NCBI GenBank assembly: GCA_964418125.1
Contig: CAYQKY010000004.1
Span: forward strand, 62,001-126,000
Direction of reading: 5' to 3'
Length of the DNA stretch: 64,000 nt
Source: JACJXW01 sp964418125
GTDB taxonomy: Bacteria > Bacteroidota > Bacteroidia > Chitinophagales > Saprospiraceae
Shown here: in pieces, positions 8,557 to 16,321 of the stretch
How positions within the stretch are numbered: position 1 is the stretch's first letter
How the letters are laid out: the number at the start of each line of letters is the position of its first letter
Notes under the pieces: model-generated
Told to the model about the DNA's origin: nothing
Seen by the model: the letters and a program-made list of their open reading frames with translations, nothing else
Databases searched by the model: none
Made by a program: the position numbers and the translations under genes

Positions 8557-11184
8557 ATGAGATATCTGTTACTTTTTTTGACGGCCTTTGTTTTTGCTCC
8601 TCTTTTTGGACAGATGGAAGAACCGGTACGCTGGAGTTTTGAGTCCAGGCATATTGAAGGAGATGAATTTGAGTTTATCTTCAAGGCAAAGATCGAGGAC
8701 GGCTGGAAGACGTACTCTCCCTATCAGGAATACGGAGAAGACGTTCTCGGGCCGGTTCCGGCCGGTATATATTTCGATGAAGGCGGCCATTTCACCACCA
8801 TCGGAAAGCTTACCGAGTCCGGCAACCGCAAAGTAGCAAAAGAACCCTTGTTCGATAACATCAACGTGGCCTATTTTACCAAAAACGCCACCTTTACCCA
8901 GCGCGTAAAAATTAATGATTACAGCCAACCCGTTACAGGTTATGTAGAGTCGATGGCCTGTGATGAAGAAAAGTGCCTGCCTCCTTCCGGTGTGGACTTC
9001 AGCTTTAAGCCGGAAGCGCCAGGGAAAACGACGGTTAAGGCCTCAGGAACCAAGCCGGCGGAAACCGATCCGAAGATCGCCGAAGCCGTTGAAGAGAACA
9101 CAGAGAAACCGGAAGAGGATTTTACAGAAGTGGAACAGCTGGAAAAACTGGAAGCCCTGCCGCCTGTGGTAAATATACAAGCTCCTGTAAAGTGGACGTT
9201 TGAGAGTAAAAAACTCGGCGAAAAAGAATACGAGCTGCTCTTTATCGCCAACCTGGACGAGGGCTGGACCTTCTACTCCCAGCATACCTCCCCGGATGAC
9301 GGCCCCATCCCAACGGAATTCAACTTTGAAGAGGGGGCGCACTATCAGTTGTCCGGCCCTACCCTGGAAGAAGGCGGAAAGAAAAAATCCGGCATGGACC
9401 CCTTCTTTGGCGTAGAAGTCGTCAAATTTGTCGAAGGCCCGGTTACTTTCCGGCAGAAAGTAACGGTGGAGGATACCGGCCGGCCCATTACCGGCTATCT
9501 GGTATATATGGCCTGTGATGATACGGAATGCCTGCCCCCTACCGATGTGGAGTTTTCCTTTGATATTGCCGCCGGTATCGCAGGCCAGGTAGCCGGTGTT
9601 GACCCGGCCAGCGGGTTGAAGGCCATCGACCAGACGGTGCCCAGCATCCGCGCCACTTACGTTGAACCTCTGGGGAGCTGCGGAGAGGAAGACGTGGCCC
9701 GGGGCAGCAGCCTGTTGTGGACTTTCATCCTGGGATTTGCCGGCGGCCTGCTGGCCCTGCTGACCCCCTGCGTCTTTCCCATGATCCCTCTTACGGTGAG
9801 TTTCTTTACCAAGAGCAGCAAGGACCGTGCGTCGGGCCTGCGCAATGCGCTGCTGTACGGGCTGTCCATCATCGTCATCTACGTATCCATCGGGTTGCTT
9901 ATCACCGGCGTTTTCGGAGCTACGGCCCTCAATGCCCTGTCGACCAACTGGATCGCCAATACGCTTTTCTTTGTTATTTTCATCCTGTTTGCCTTCTCTT
10001 TCTTTGGGTTTTACGAGATAACGCTGCCCAGTTCCTGGGCCAATAAGAGCGACGCGATGGCGGACCGGGGCGGCCTGCTGGGTATTTTCTTCATGGCCTT
10101 CACGCTGGCCATTGTCTCCTTCTCCTGTACCGGCCCGATCATCGGCTCAGCTTTGGTGCAGTCGGCAACCAGCAAAATGGGGCCATTCATTGTGATGCTG
10201 GGCTTCTCCTCTGCATTGGCCCTGCCGTTCGCTCTGTTCGCCGCTTTTCCCGGCTGGCTGAACTCCCTGCCCAAATCCGGCGGCTGGATGAACTCGGTCA
10301 AGGTCGTCCTCGGCTTCCTGGAACTGGCCCTGGCCCTGAAATTCCTCTCCGTGGCCGATATGACCATGCACTGGAACATCCTGCCGTATGAGGTGTTTAT
10401 GGCAGCCTGGGTGCTGATCTTCGGCGCGATGTCCGCCTATCTGTTTGGCCTGATCCGTTTCCCTCACGACAGCCCGGTGCAGAAGCTATCTGTAAGCCGC
10501 GGTTCTTTTGCCCTGCTGTCTCTGGCCCTGACCATTTACCTTGCCACCGGCTTTTTCTACAATGAAAATACCAACTCGTATAATTCGCTCAAGCTGATGA
10601 GCGGCCTGGCGCCTCCGGCTACCTACAATATCTTCCTTCCGGATGCCAGTGAGCGGCTCGATGCCGGGATCAAAGCAAAATATCCTTCTTACTCCAAGTG
10701 CGCCAATAACCTGGATTGCTTCAAGAGCTACGAAGAAGGGGTGGCTTACGCCAGAGAAGTTAACAAACCCGTTCTGCTCGACTTCACCGGTTACGGCTGC
10801 GTCAACTGCCGGAAGACCGAGGAGCACATCTGGGTGGCGGAGGAAGTCCGGGATAAGTTGTCCAACGAATTCGTGCTGGTATCGCTCTATGTGGATGACC
10901 GCAAGGCGCTGGAGGAAACGTTGCTTTCCATTCCCCGCCAGGAAAAGCTCCGCAATGTGGGCAACAAATGGGCGGACTTCCAGATCGTCAACTTTGAACA
11001 GAACTCACAGCCTTTGTACGTCATGATGTCTCCCGACGAGCGCGTCCTGGCTGCTCCCCGCGGATATAAGGAAGGCGTGGAGGATTATGCCGAGTTCCTG
11101 GAATGCGGGCTGGATACCTATGAGCAGATCACCGAGGATAACAAGAAAAAAGATAAGGAGGATAAGCGGCTGGGAGTGAATTAG
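8557..11184 (+). CDS. dsbD: Thiol:disulfide interchange protein DsbD with two tandem DsbD-alpha domains
   Basis: The 875-residue protein has a signal peptide (1-19), two tandem DsbD-alpha domains (about 20-150 and 210-350), each ending with the ACD(E/D)xxCLPP cysteine motif, an acidic linker between them, a membrane domain (about 385-665, eight or so helices) with the redox cysteines in LLTPCVFPMIP and SFSCTGPIIG, and a C-terminal thioredoxin domain with the active site GYGCVNCRKTE. This is the full electron relay of DsbD: cytoplasmic thioredoxin to membrane cysteines to periplasmic domains. Having two alpha domains in one chain plus a third encoded just upstream is unusual compared with the single domain of the E. 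coli enzyme. It likely keeps exported thiols reduced for cytochrome c maturation or T9SS cargo. Confidence 0.93.
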   Translation: MRYLLLFLTAFVFAPLFGQMEEPVRWSFESRHIEGDEFEFIFKAKIEDGWKTYSPYQEYGEDVLGPVPAGIYFDEGGHFTTIGKLTESGNRKVAKEPLFDNINVAYFTKNATFTQRVKINDYSQPVTGYVESMACDEEKCLPPSGVDFSFKPEAPGKTTVKASGTKPAETDPKIAEAVEENTEKPEEDFTEVEQLEKLEALPPVVNIQAPVKWTFESKKLGEKEYELLFIANLDEGWTFYSQHTSPDDGPIPTEFNFEEGAHYQLSGPTLEEGGKKKSGMDPFFGVEVVKFVEGPVTFRQKVTVEDTGRPITGYLVYMACDDTECLPPTDVEFSFDIAAGIAGQVAGVDPASGLKAIDQTVPSIRATYVEPLGSCGEEDVARGSSLLWTFILGFAGGLLALLTPCVFPMIPLTVSFFTKSSKDRASGLRNALLYGLSIIVIYVSIGLLITGVFGATALNALSTNWIANTLFFVIFILFAFSFFGFYEITLPSSWANKSDAMADRGGLLGIFFMAFTLAIVSFSCTGPIIGSALVQSATSKMGPFIVMLGFSSALALPFALFAAFPGWLNSLPKSGGWMNSVKVVLGFLELALALKFLSVADMTMHWNILPYEVFMAAWVLIFGAMSAYLFGLIRFPHDSPVQKLSVSRGSFALLSLALTIYLATGFFYNENTNSYNSLKLMSGLAPPATYNIFLPDASERLDAGIKAKYPSYSKCANNLDCFKSYEEGVAYAREVNKPVLLDFTGYGCVNCRKTEEHIWVAEEVRDKLSNEFVLVSLYVDDRKALEETLLSIPRQEKLRNVGNKWADFQIVNFEQNSQPLYVMMSPDERVLAAPRGYKEGVEDYAEFLECGLDTYEQITEDNKKKDKEDKRLGVN

Positions 11185-11186
11185 GA

Positions 11187-11254
11187 TGGTTTCACTGTTT
11201 CATGGCTGGATGGTTCCATTGGCCAGTGCAGCCATGAGCCCGTGAAACAATGAA
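11187..11254. repeat. Word-type inverted repeat between convergent genes
   Basis: The gap between the dsbD and biotin-carrier stops is a set of words such as GGTTTCACTGTTTCATGG and CCATTGGCC, returning as GCCATGAGCCCGTGAAACAATG. It can pair into an imperfect hairpin usable by both convergent transcripts. No gene is present. Confidence 0.6.
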
Positions 11255-11740
11255 TCAATCCATCTCTATTAGCAGGAAATTTTTTTCTACCGCCTCCCCT
11301 TTTTTTACGAGGATGGTTTTGACAATTCCATCTCCCGGGCTTTTCAGGACGTTTTCCATTTTCATGGCTTCCAGGATGAGTAGCGGGTCGCCTTTTTGCA
11401 CTTCCTGGCCGGCTTCCACGGAAATATCCAATACCAGGCCAGGCATGGGGGCCCGTATTTCCCGAACTTTGTGATGAGCCAGAGCTGCCAGGCCCAGGCG
11501 GTTGACCAGTTGGTCATACTGGTCGGCCAGTTGCACTTCGTATACGGCGCCGTTGACCTTGATGGTGAAGGTTTTGGTATTGTAATCGGTATACAGGATC
11601 TCTACGTGGTAGGAGATATTATCCTTCAGCACGTGGTACCGGCCGTCGCTCATCGGTGCGATATCGAGATCGGCCGTTACATCCTCGAAAATGAACTGGC
11701 CGTTGACGGTGGCTTTGAATTGATCGCCGGTATCATTCAT
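11255..11740 (-). CDS. Biotin carboxyl carrier protein / biotinyl domain of acyl-CoA carboxylase
   Basis: The 161-residue protein ends with a biotinyl-lipoyl domain (about 92-161) with the biotinylation site LEAMKMEN (K127) and the preceding APMPGLVLDI. The N-terminal half (about 1-90) is the spacer seen in the acetyl/propionyl-CoA carboxylase carrier subunits of Bacteroidota. It should carry the carboxyl-biotin between a biotin carboxylase and a carboxyltransferase, neither of which is in the window. Its position at the end of a bactofilin-AtpZ-4TM cluster is odd: in many Bacteroidota atpB follows there. Confidence 0.88.
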   Translation of the reverse strand: MNDTGDQFKATVNGQFIFEDVTADLDIAPMSDGRYHVLKDNISYHVEILYTDYNTKTFTIKVNGAVYEVQLADQYDQLVNRLGLAALAHHKVREIRAPMPGLVLDISVEAGQEVQKGDPLLILEAMKMENVLKSPGDGIVKTILVKKGEAVEKNFLLIEMD

Positions 11741-11755
11741 AGGGTATGGTTTTCA

Positions 11756-12139
11756 CTATGCGTTCATTCGCCCGAGTTTCATCATGAAGTAGGTTTCGAA
11801 GATAGTATAAATCAGGTAAATGGCGAAAAAAGGAATGATAAACAGCTTGTCGGGCGGTTGGGCCAGCTGGCTGTAGCCGAGGATGACGAGGATGGCGAGG
11901 AACATTTTGCCGACGGTGAACCCCAGGATGGCGTTGGTGAAGTCATTTTTATTATCACTCAGGGCTGCCCGGTATCCGGCCCGGTACATGAGGATACTCA
12001 GGGCCACGAAGGCGGCCAGGCTGATCCAGGACAGGGCGCTGTAGGCCTGCAGCTGCGGGAGGCGGTTGAGGAAAAAGAGCAGGATTGCGGTAGCCAGGGA
12101 GAGGATACCCAGTTGAATGAAGAAGCTTCGTTGGCTCAT
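11756..12139 (-). CDS. Four-helix membrane protein of the ATP-synthase-I gene position
   Basis: A 127-residue protein with about four transmembrane helices and a KNDFTNAILGFTVGKM stretch between helices 2 and 3. In Bacteroidota a short membrane protein of this type sits between AtpZ and atpB, and it is usually regarded as an ATP synthase subunit I-like assembly factor. The assignment rests on size, topology and its place directly after AtpZ, not on a motif. No ATP synthase structural gene follows it here. Confidence 0.65.
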   Translation of the reverse strand: MSQRSFFIQLGILSLATAILLFFLNRLPQLQAYSALSWISLAAFVALSILMYRAGYRAALSDNKNDFTNAILGFTVGKMFLAILVILGYSQLAQPPDKLFIIPFFAIYLIYTIFETYFMMKLGRMNA

Positions 12140-12185
12140 GAGTGTAGAGTAGTAGAAAAAAAAGGCAGATCCACTTTATGGGGGC

Positions 12186-12461
12186 TCATTTATTATCGGT
12201 GAACAAGTCCTTCAAAGTGATGTAAAGGGCGGCAAATATAGAGAAAAGGGCCATAAGGACAGTGAGGTAGGGACGTTCGGTTTGAAAATATTCATCCAGC
12301 AGTTTGCCGGCGTACGTCCCTACCAGAATGATGATGCCCATCTGGAAAGCCATGCCCGAATATTTGAGGTAAGCATCAAATTTTTCCCGGGCTTTGCCTA
12401 CTTCGGGGCTATTGTTTTCGTCTTTGTTATTATGCGCCTGCTGTTTTTGCTTCTTTGACAA
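12186..12461 (-). CDS. atpZ: AtpZ/AtpI-family protein (start uncertain)
   Basis: About 92 residues with two transmembrane helices: AYLKYSGMAFQMGIIILVG and a second helix with YLTVLMALFSIFAALY, linked by AGKLLDEYF. This is the AtpZ/AtpI pattern associated with F1Fo ATP synthase assembly. The frame is open back to an ATG at 12542, but that start lies deep inside the bactofilin gene and adds a basic tail unlike the family. The coding segment has no ATG until the first helix, so I give the TTG at 12461, which still overlaps the end of the bactofilin gene by about 30 nt. Translational coupling is likely. The start is the least certain part. Confidence 0.68.
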   Translation of the reverse strand: MSKKQKQQAHNNKDENNSPEVGKAREKFDAYLKYSGMAFQMGIIILVGTYAGKLLDEYFQTERPYLTVLMALFSIFAALYITLKDLFTDNK

Positions 12462-12924
12462 CCTTGGAGTCTTCTTTTTCTTTATTTGGGAAATTGCTGC
12501 TGGGGACAGCCTTATTTTCCGGCCTGGACAGTGACCTGCCACCCATGGAACAGGTTACGTTGAAGGTAGCTCCAGACTGAACGATCAGCTTATCGGTGGC
12601 CACCTGCCCGCTCACGGCTGCAGTTTCCCGGATATTCAGAAGCTCGGCAACGTGCAGGTTGCCTTCGAATTTTCCTTCGATCACTGCGTTCTGGCAGCGT
12701 ATCTCTCCTTCTACAAAGCCGGTAGGCCCGATGATGACCTTGGCGTCGCAGAAGAGCTTGCCTTTGATGGCGCCGTCGATGCGGATATCGCTTTCCGATT
12801 TGACGGTACCTTCCACTACGGTCCCGTTGACCAGGCTGTTGAGGGCATGGGGTGTCGAAGTTGCAGGCATAAAACTGCTACTTTTTGCTTTACTCGCCTC
12901 CTTCTTATTATTACCTCCAAACAT
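12430..12924 (-). CDS. Bactofilin-type polymer-forming cytoskeletal protein
   Basis: The 164-residue protein has a central DUF583/bactofilin right-handed beta helix (about 35-125) seen as repeating strands: GTVVEGTVKSESDIRIDG, GKLFCDAKVIIGPTG, GEIRCQNAVIEGKFEG, then IRETAAVSGQVAT. Both ends are flexible (Ser/Thr-rich N-terminus, Lys/Glu-rich C-terminus), as in bactofilins, which polymerise without nucleotide. I start at the ATG at 12924 (MFGGNNKKE), because the frame's earlier ATG adds 11 residues outside the family pattern. It leads a minus-strand cluster with atpZ. A consensus promoter (13059-13090) and a 130-nt folded leader precede it. Confidence 0.85.
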   Translation of the reverse strand: MFGGNNKKEASKAKSSSFMPATSTPHALNSLVNGTVVEGTVKSESDIRIDGAIKGKLFCDAKVIIGPTGFVEGEIRCQNAVIEGKFEGNLHVAELLNIRETAAVSGQVATDKLIVQSGATFNVTCSMGGRSLSRPENKAVPSSNFPNKEKEDSKVVKEAKTAGA

Positions 12925-13056
12925 AGTACAGTTTTTTGATATGGTTAATAGATTCAAGCATTTGGGATCTCAGCCAAAAGGTTCCCCCGCCTACGGGAAA
13001 CACGAGGGGCCTTTCAACCCTACGGATAGCCGTTTGCCTCCACCGGGGGGTGGTGC
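12925..13056 (-). ncRNA. Candidate structured 5' leader RNA of the bactofilin-atpZ cluster
   Basis: Between the promoter at 13059-13090 and the bactofilin ATG the transcript is GC-rich and able to fold: CCACC-CCCC-GGTGG at the 5' end, ACGG-CTAT-CCGT next, then AAAGG/CCTTT enclosing a CCCC/GGGG stem. The word CCTACGG (plus strand) appears twice. I cannot assign it to a known riboswitch; a CTGAGA word recalls the TPP riboswitch but the rest of that consensus is absent. It may be a cis-regulatory leader or a mobile palindrome. Confidence 0.45.
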
Positions 13057-13058
13057 GG

Positions 13059-13090
13059 CAAAGTTAACATTTTAAAGCCATCCTTTTCAA
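13059..13090 (-). promoter_or_regulatory. Bacteroidota promoter of the bactofilin cluster
   Basis: On the minus strand TTG (13088-13090) is followed after 21 nt by TAACTTTG (13059-13066), a match to the TTTG-N19-21-TAnnTTTG consensus. Transcription would start near 13052, giving a leader of about 130 nt. Confidence 0.7.
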
Positions 13091-13243
13091 TTGAGGGGTG
13101 ATGCTGGGAAAAGTCAAGCGTTTAAATCCGGGGTTTAGCAGTTTTCTCAGTTTATGAATTGTCTCATGTAACAATATAGGGCTTTTTAAAACTTTTGGAA
13201 AATTGTTCAACAAAAAAGTATGATCGCCTGGCCCGTAAAACGC

Positions 13244-13284
13244 CTGAGCCCCGCAGGTAATTGTACTGTGGGGCTCAGTTTTTT
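13244..13284 (+). terminator. Strong terminator hairpin after porP, U-run on plus strand
   Basis: CTGAGCCCCGCAG and CTGTGGGGCTCAG form a 13-bp stem (one mismatch-type pair) with a nine-base loop and TTTTTT after it on the plus strand. It sits downstream of the minus-strand porP-like gene, and in that direction only a short TTTT follows after three bases. It may be bidirectional, or end a plus-strand RNA arising in the 13.1 kb gap. Confidence 0.65.
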
Positions 13285-13347
13285 CTAATGTCCGGAAAGA
13301 TATTCCAGGCCTTCGAAGATCTGGAATATCTTTTTGATGGTGCGGTA

Positions 13348-14400
13348 TCAGAAGTACGGGCAGTATACGCCGCGGCGTTCCAGCCCGCAGATCTTGTAGG
13401 CCAGGGCAAATTCGAAAGCGCCATTGGAATTGCTGGCAGTTCGCAGCGGAGACACGTTGATGTCATAGCTGAAGCCCAGGCTGAAGTTTTCGTAATCGAA
13501 GCGGGTGGAGAGGATGACGGCGTCATTGAGCACCCCCTGCTCGATCTTATTGGAAATACGCGTCCACAGGCCAAATTGGAAGGCCTGGTAAGACTGGCGG
13601 CTTCCCAGCATGAATTTTAGGCTGGTACCGCCATTGACCTGGAAAGACGGGCCCTGGCTCATGACGATAACCCCGGGGACGAGGCCCACGCGGTCGCTCA
13701 TCATAAATTCGCCGCCGCCGTGGAAGGTGAAGCGGCTGTAGAGCAGGTCCTCATCACTGCTGCTGAAAGATTGGTTGGAGCGGTTCAGGTGGTGGAAAGA
13801 GCCCCCCAGGTAGAGGCTGTTGGATTCGTCGAACACCATAAACCAGAGCAGGCCGGCGGCCAGGTCGGCAAAGATGAAATTATCGCGGTCGAAGACGCCT
13901 TCCTCCCCGGTGGGCAGGTCGGGGTTGTAGCCCCCCTCACCGTCGTGTTGCAGGCCCCAGCGCAACTTCAGAAAGTCGATACTGCGCTGGGCGACCCCCG
14001 CTTCGGCGCCCACTACCAGGTAGCTGGATTGTTTGCGGTAGCCGCCCATCCGCTTGCTGTAGGAAGCCGATAGCTTACCCGTCAGGGTAGAGAAGTTGGC
14101 CTCCCCTGCGCGGTCACCCCAGAACGTGCCGCCCACGCCGAAATAATCGTACCTCCCGACGGGGATGCGCTGGTCGTAAGAAACCGAGTAAGTATTGTAA
14201 GCATTCGACCTCAGTACACTGGCCCACTGGTTGCGATAGTTGGCCACCAGCCGGATATTGCAGTTCATCACCCCCGTCATGGCCGGGTTCAGGTTGAGGG
14301 GGGAAAGGTAGAATTGTGAGAAGTGAATATCCTGTGCACCGACGGACAAGGCCCCCAGAGCCAGCAGGCAGGTAATCAGTATCGACTTGAAATTTTTCAT
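13348..14400 (-). CDS. PorP/SprF family type IX secretion outer-membrane protein
   Basis: The 350-residue protein has a signal peptide (MKNFKSILITCLLALGALS, cleaved after GAQ) and the family opening DIHFSQFYLSPLNLNPAMTG, followed by a beta-barrel-like series of strands ending in an aromatic residue. PorP/SprF proteins serve in the T9SS or in anchoring of individual T9SS cargo, often beside a giant adhesin. Here it stands alone, with no adhesin next to it, so its cargo is unknown; the giant repeat protein at 27-34 kb is a candidate. A U-rich hairpin follows the stop. Confidence 0.9.
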   Translation of the reverse strand: MKNFKSILITCLLALGALSVGAQDIHFSQFYLSPLNLNPAMTGVMNCNIRLVANYRNQWASVLRSNAYNTYSVSYDQRIPVGRYDYFGVGGTFWGDRAGEANFSTLTGKLSASYSKRMGGYRKQSSYLVVGAEAGVAQRSIDFLKLRWGLQHDGEGGYNPDLPTGEEGVFDRDNFIFADLAAGLLWFMVFDESNSLYLGGSFHHLNRSNQSFSSSDEDLLYSRFTFHGGGEFMMSDRVGLVPGVIVMSQGPSFQVNGGTSLKFMLGSRQSYQAFQFGLWTRISNKIEQGVLNDAVILSTRFDYENFSLGFSYDINVSPLRTASNSNGAFEFALAYKICGLERRGVYCPYF

Positions 14401-14861
14401 ACAAGCGGTTGTTTGTAAAATTCTTTCCTTAATAGTATAGTAGTGGTTTGATAAAACAGGTTGATCTCGCTTTGTTCAGGGCTTTTCAGAAAGACGTGAT
14501 GCTGATAAACAGCGATGTTGCCAAATTCGAGTTTTCAGTAAGAGGCTTTTGCCGAATGAAACCGCTGTCCTGCGATAACCCGCCAAATGGTACTCCTACT
14601 ACCAGGACACAATAATAGCGAATGTTATGCAAAATAGCCGAATATTTTGTGTTAAAAGACGCCCAAAGGGCAAAGAGATAACCTGAATAAGGACATAAAC
14701 GCTGCTTAGCGGGGGGATATTATTGTGTATTTGTGTTTTAGTGTATTCGTGTATTGGTAAGCCCGCCGCTTACTTCCCGTGCCGGAGTGAAGCAGCTGCC
14801 TGCGCAGTAACAAATACACGAATACACAAATGCACGAATACACGAATGCACGAATGCACCT
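14401..14861. repeat. Gap with word-type inverted repeat (TGTATTCGTG family)
   Basis: From about 14720 the words TGTGTATTTGTG, GTGTATTCGTGTATTGG are met again in reverse complement at 14811-14861 (CAAATACACGAATACAC, TGCACGAATACACGAATGC). Arms of about 40 nt flank a 50-nt loop. It immediately follows the 3' end of the HtrA-like gene. The rest of the gap (14401-14719) is the upstream region of porP, where I see no consensus promoter or gene. Confidence 0.6.
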
Positions 14862-15968
14862 TCATTCCACTTCCTCCCCATCCTCATACTTCCACTGAGC
14901 GCCGTATTTCTCCACCAGAATATTGTCGTAGTGGTCGGCGCATTCGAAGAGGTGCTTGAAGAGTTTCATACCTGTAGACAGGTTCAGGTAGCGGTCGTAG
15001 ATGAGCAGGGAGAGGATGATATCCCGGCTTTTGATGCTGAAGGTCAGTCCCTCAACCTGGTAGTTCTGCCGGAGCAGGAACTCGTATACCGGCTTGATGT
15101 TATCCTGCGGAAGCATGCACAGGTAGGCATCGCCGGTGATCAGGCCGGTTTCCTCGTGGTAGGAAATGTTGATGCGGGCGCTGCCTTGCAGGACTTCCCA
15201 GTTGTTGAGCCCGCGGCGGGACAGGCGAACGTCATGGCCTGCTTTTTCCAGCAGTTCTTCGATGGTCATCGCGACGCCCACCGGCTGGTATTCTTCGGCC
15301 ATGGAGGGCAGCTCCACCCTGGCGCCGCAGTGAGGGCAGTATTTGTTGCTCTCTATTTCTTCTTCCGATACGATATTCCCACAACCTTCACAACGGGCAC
15401 AAACACCGTCGCCGACGGCCTGGAAGGCAGTGATCGTCTCGCTGATGTAATGGGCGGGCAGGGAAAAGCCCATATTGTCGCCATCTTTGATGATGAAGGT
15501 ATTTACCCCGAGTATGCGGCCGCTTTTGTTGATGAGCGGGCCGCCGCTGTTGCCCGGGTTGAGGGCAGCATCGTGTTGGATATAGCGAACATCGTCGTTT
15601 TCATGGAAGTGGCTCGCATTGGATACGATGCCCTGAGTGGTAGAAAATTTCAGCCCGAAGGGGTGGCCGATAGCTACCACCGGGTCGCCTTCCGAGACTT
15701 TATCCGCAACACCCAGGTCGACTTTGGGCAGGTCCGGCGCCTGGCCCAACTCCAGGAAGGCCAGATCGTATTTGGGATCGGAATAGATGACCCGCACCAG
15801 TTGTTTTTCCAGCCCTTCGCCTTTGATGATCACTTCCCGGTTTCCCTGCACGATATGGCCGTTGGTGATGATCAGCCCAGGCTCCTTCAGATAAAAACCT
15901 GTGCCTGTGCTATAAGGGGTAGCGATCTGAATGACGACGTTGCGATATAATTCAATGACTTCTCTCAT
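14862..15968 (-). CDS. Cytoplasmic HtrA-like serine protease with zinc ribbon and YbjN-like tail
   Basis: The 368-residue protein starts directly with a trypsin-like domain and has no signal peptide. The triad is H38 (IITNGHIV), D68 (PKYDLAFLE) and S141 (NPGNSGGPL), so it looks catalytically intact. No PDZ domain follows. Instead there is a double CxxC zinc ribbon (about 189-222: CARCEGCGN and CPHCGAR) and a C-terminal alpha-beta domain (about 230-360) resembling YbjN/type-III-chaperone-like folds. HtrA homologues are usually periplasmic, so a cytoplasmic form with a zinc ribbon is unusual. It may act in protein quality control. A TATCTTTG box lies 33 nt before the ATG. Confidence 0.82.
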   Translation of the reverse strand: MREVIELYRNVVIQIATPYSTGTGFYLKEPGLIITNGHIVQGNREVIIKGEGLEKQLVRVIYSDPKYDLAFLELGQAPDLPKVDLGVADKVSEGDPVVAIGHPFGLKFSTTQGIVSNASHFHENDDVRYIQHDAALNPGNSGGPLINKSGRILGVNTFIIKDGDNMGFSLPAHYISETITAFQAVGDGVCARCEGCGNIVSEEEIESNKYCPHCGARVELPSMAEEYQPVGVAMTIEELLEKAGHDVRLSRRGLNNWEVLQGSARINISYHEETGLITGDAYLCMLPQDNIKPVYEFLLRQNYQVEGLTFSIKSRDIILSLLIYDRYLNLSTGMKLFKHLFECADHYDNILVEKYGAQWKYEDGEEVE

Positions 15969-16000
15969 GAATAAGTTGGGCTTCCTGGTGGTAATGTAGG

Positions 16001-16008
16001 CAAAGATA
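16001..16008 (-). promoter_or_regulatory. -7 promoter box TATCTTTG of the HtrA-like gene
   Basis: On the minus strand TATCTTTG lies 32 nt upstream of the ATG at 15968 and fits TAnnTTTG. No good TTTG is present 19-21 nt further upstream. Confidence 0.45.
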
Positions 16009-16321
16009 AGTATATGGACTGAATTAATGAATTAGTGAATGATTGAATATAATGGCTTCCGGTGGCACTTTGTGCCTCACTAATTGTGTCCGGATACTTA
16101 CTTGGATGATCTTGGAGTGCTGGATTGTTGGATGGTTATATTGTTGTGAGATGTAGGGTGATAAATTTTCCTTGTTGGAATCGCTGAATACCTTGGCGAG
16201 TGTTCAAAAAACGGGCCAAGGGCATTTTCCCGCATGCGAAGGCAATTGAATAATGTATGGGGTATCGCTTTCCGGAACAAATTGCATATAGCGCACTATT
16301 CATTCATTCACTCATTCCATT
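16009..16321. repeat. Gap with several word-type repeats, no gene
   Basis: The 313-bp gap contains GAATTAATGAATTAGTGAATGATTG (about 16020-16046, here cut by one word boundary), matched in reverse at 16299-16322 (ATTCATTCATTCACTC). A separate central word block at 16113-16146 (GGATTGTTGGATGGTTATATTG) is shared with the repeats at 274 and 52.3 kb. A GGCAC-TTT-GTGCC hairpin is at about 16062. No coding sequence is convincing. Confidence 0.55.

Noticed and set aside
12925..13020. TPP riboswitch before bactofilin, from the CTGAGA word
   Set aside because: The required downstream elements (GAACCTGAT, TAATGCC-GCG, GGGA) are absent and the gene context is not thiamin-related.
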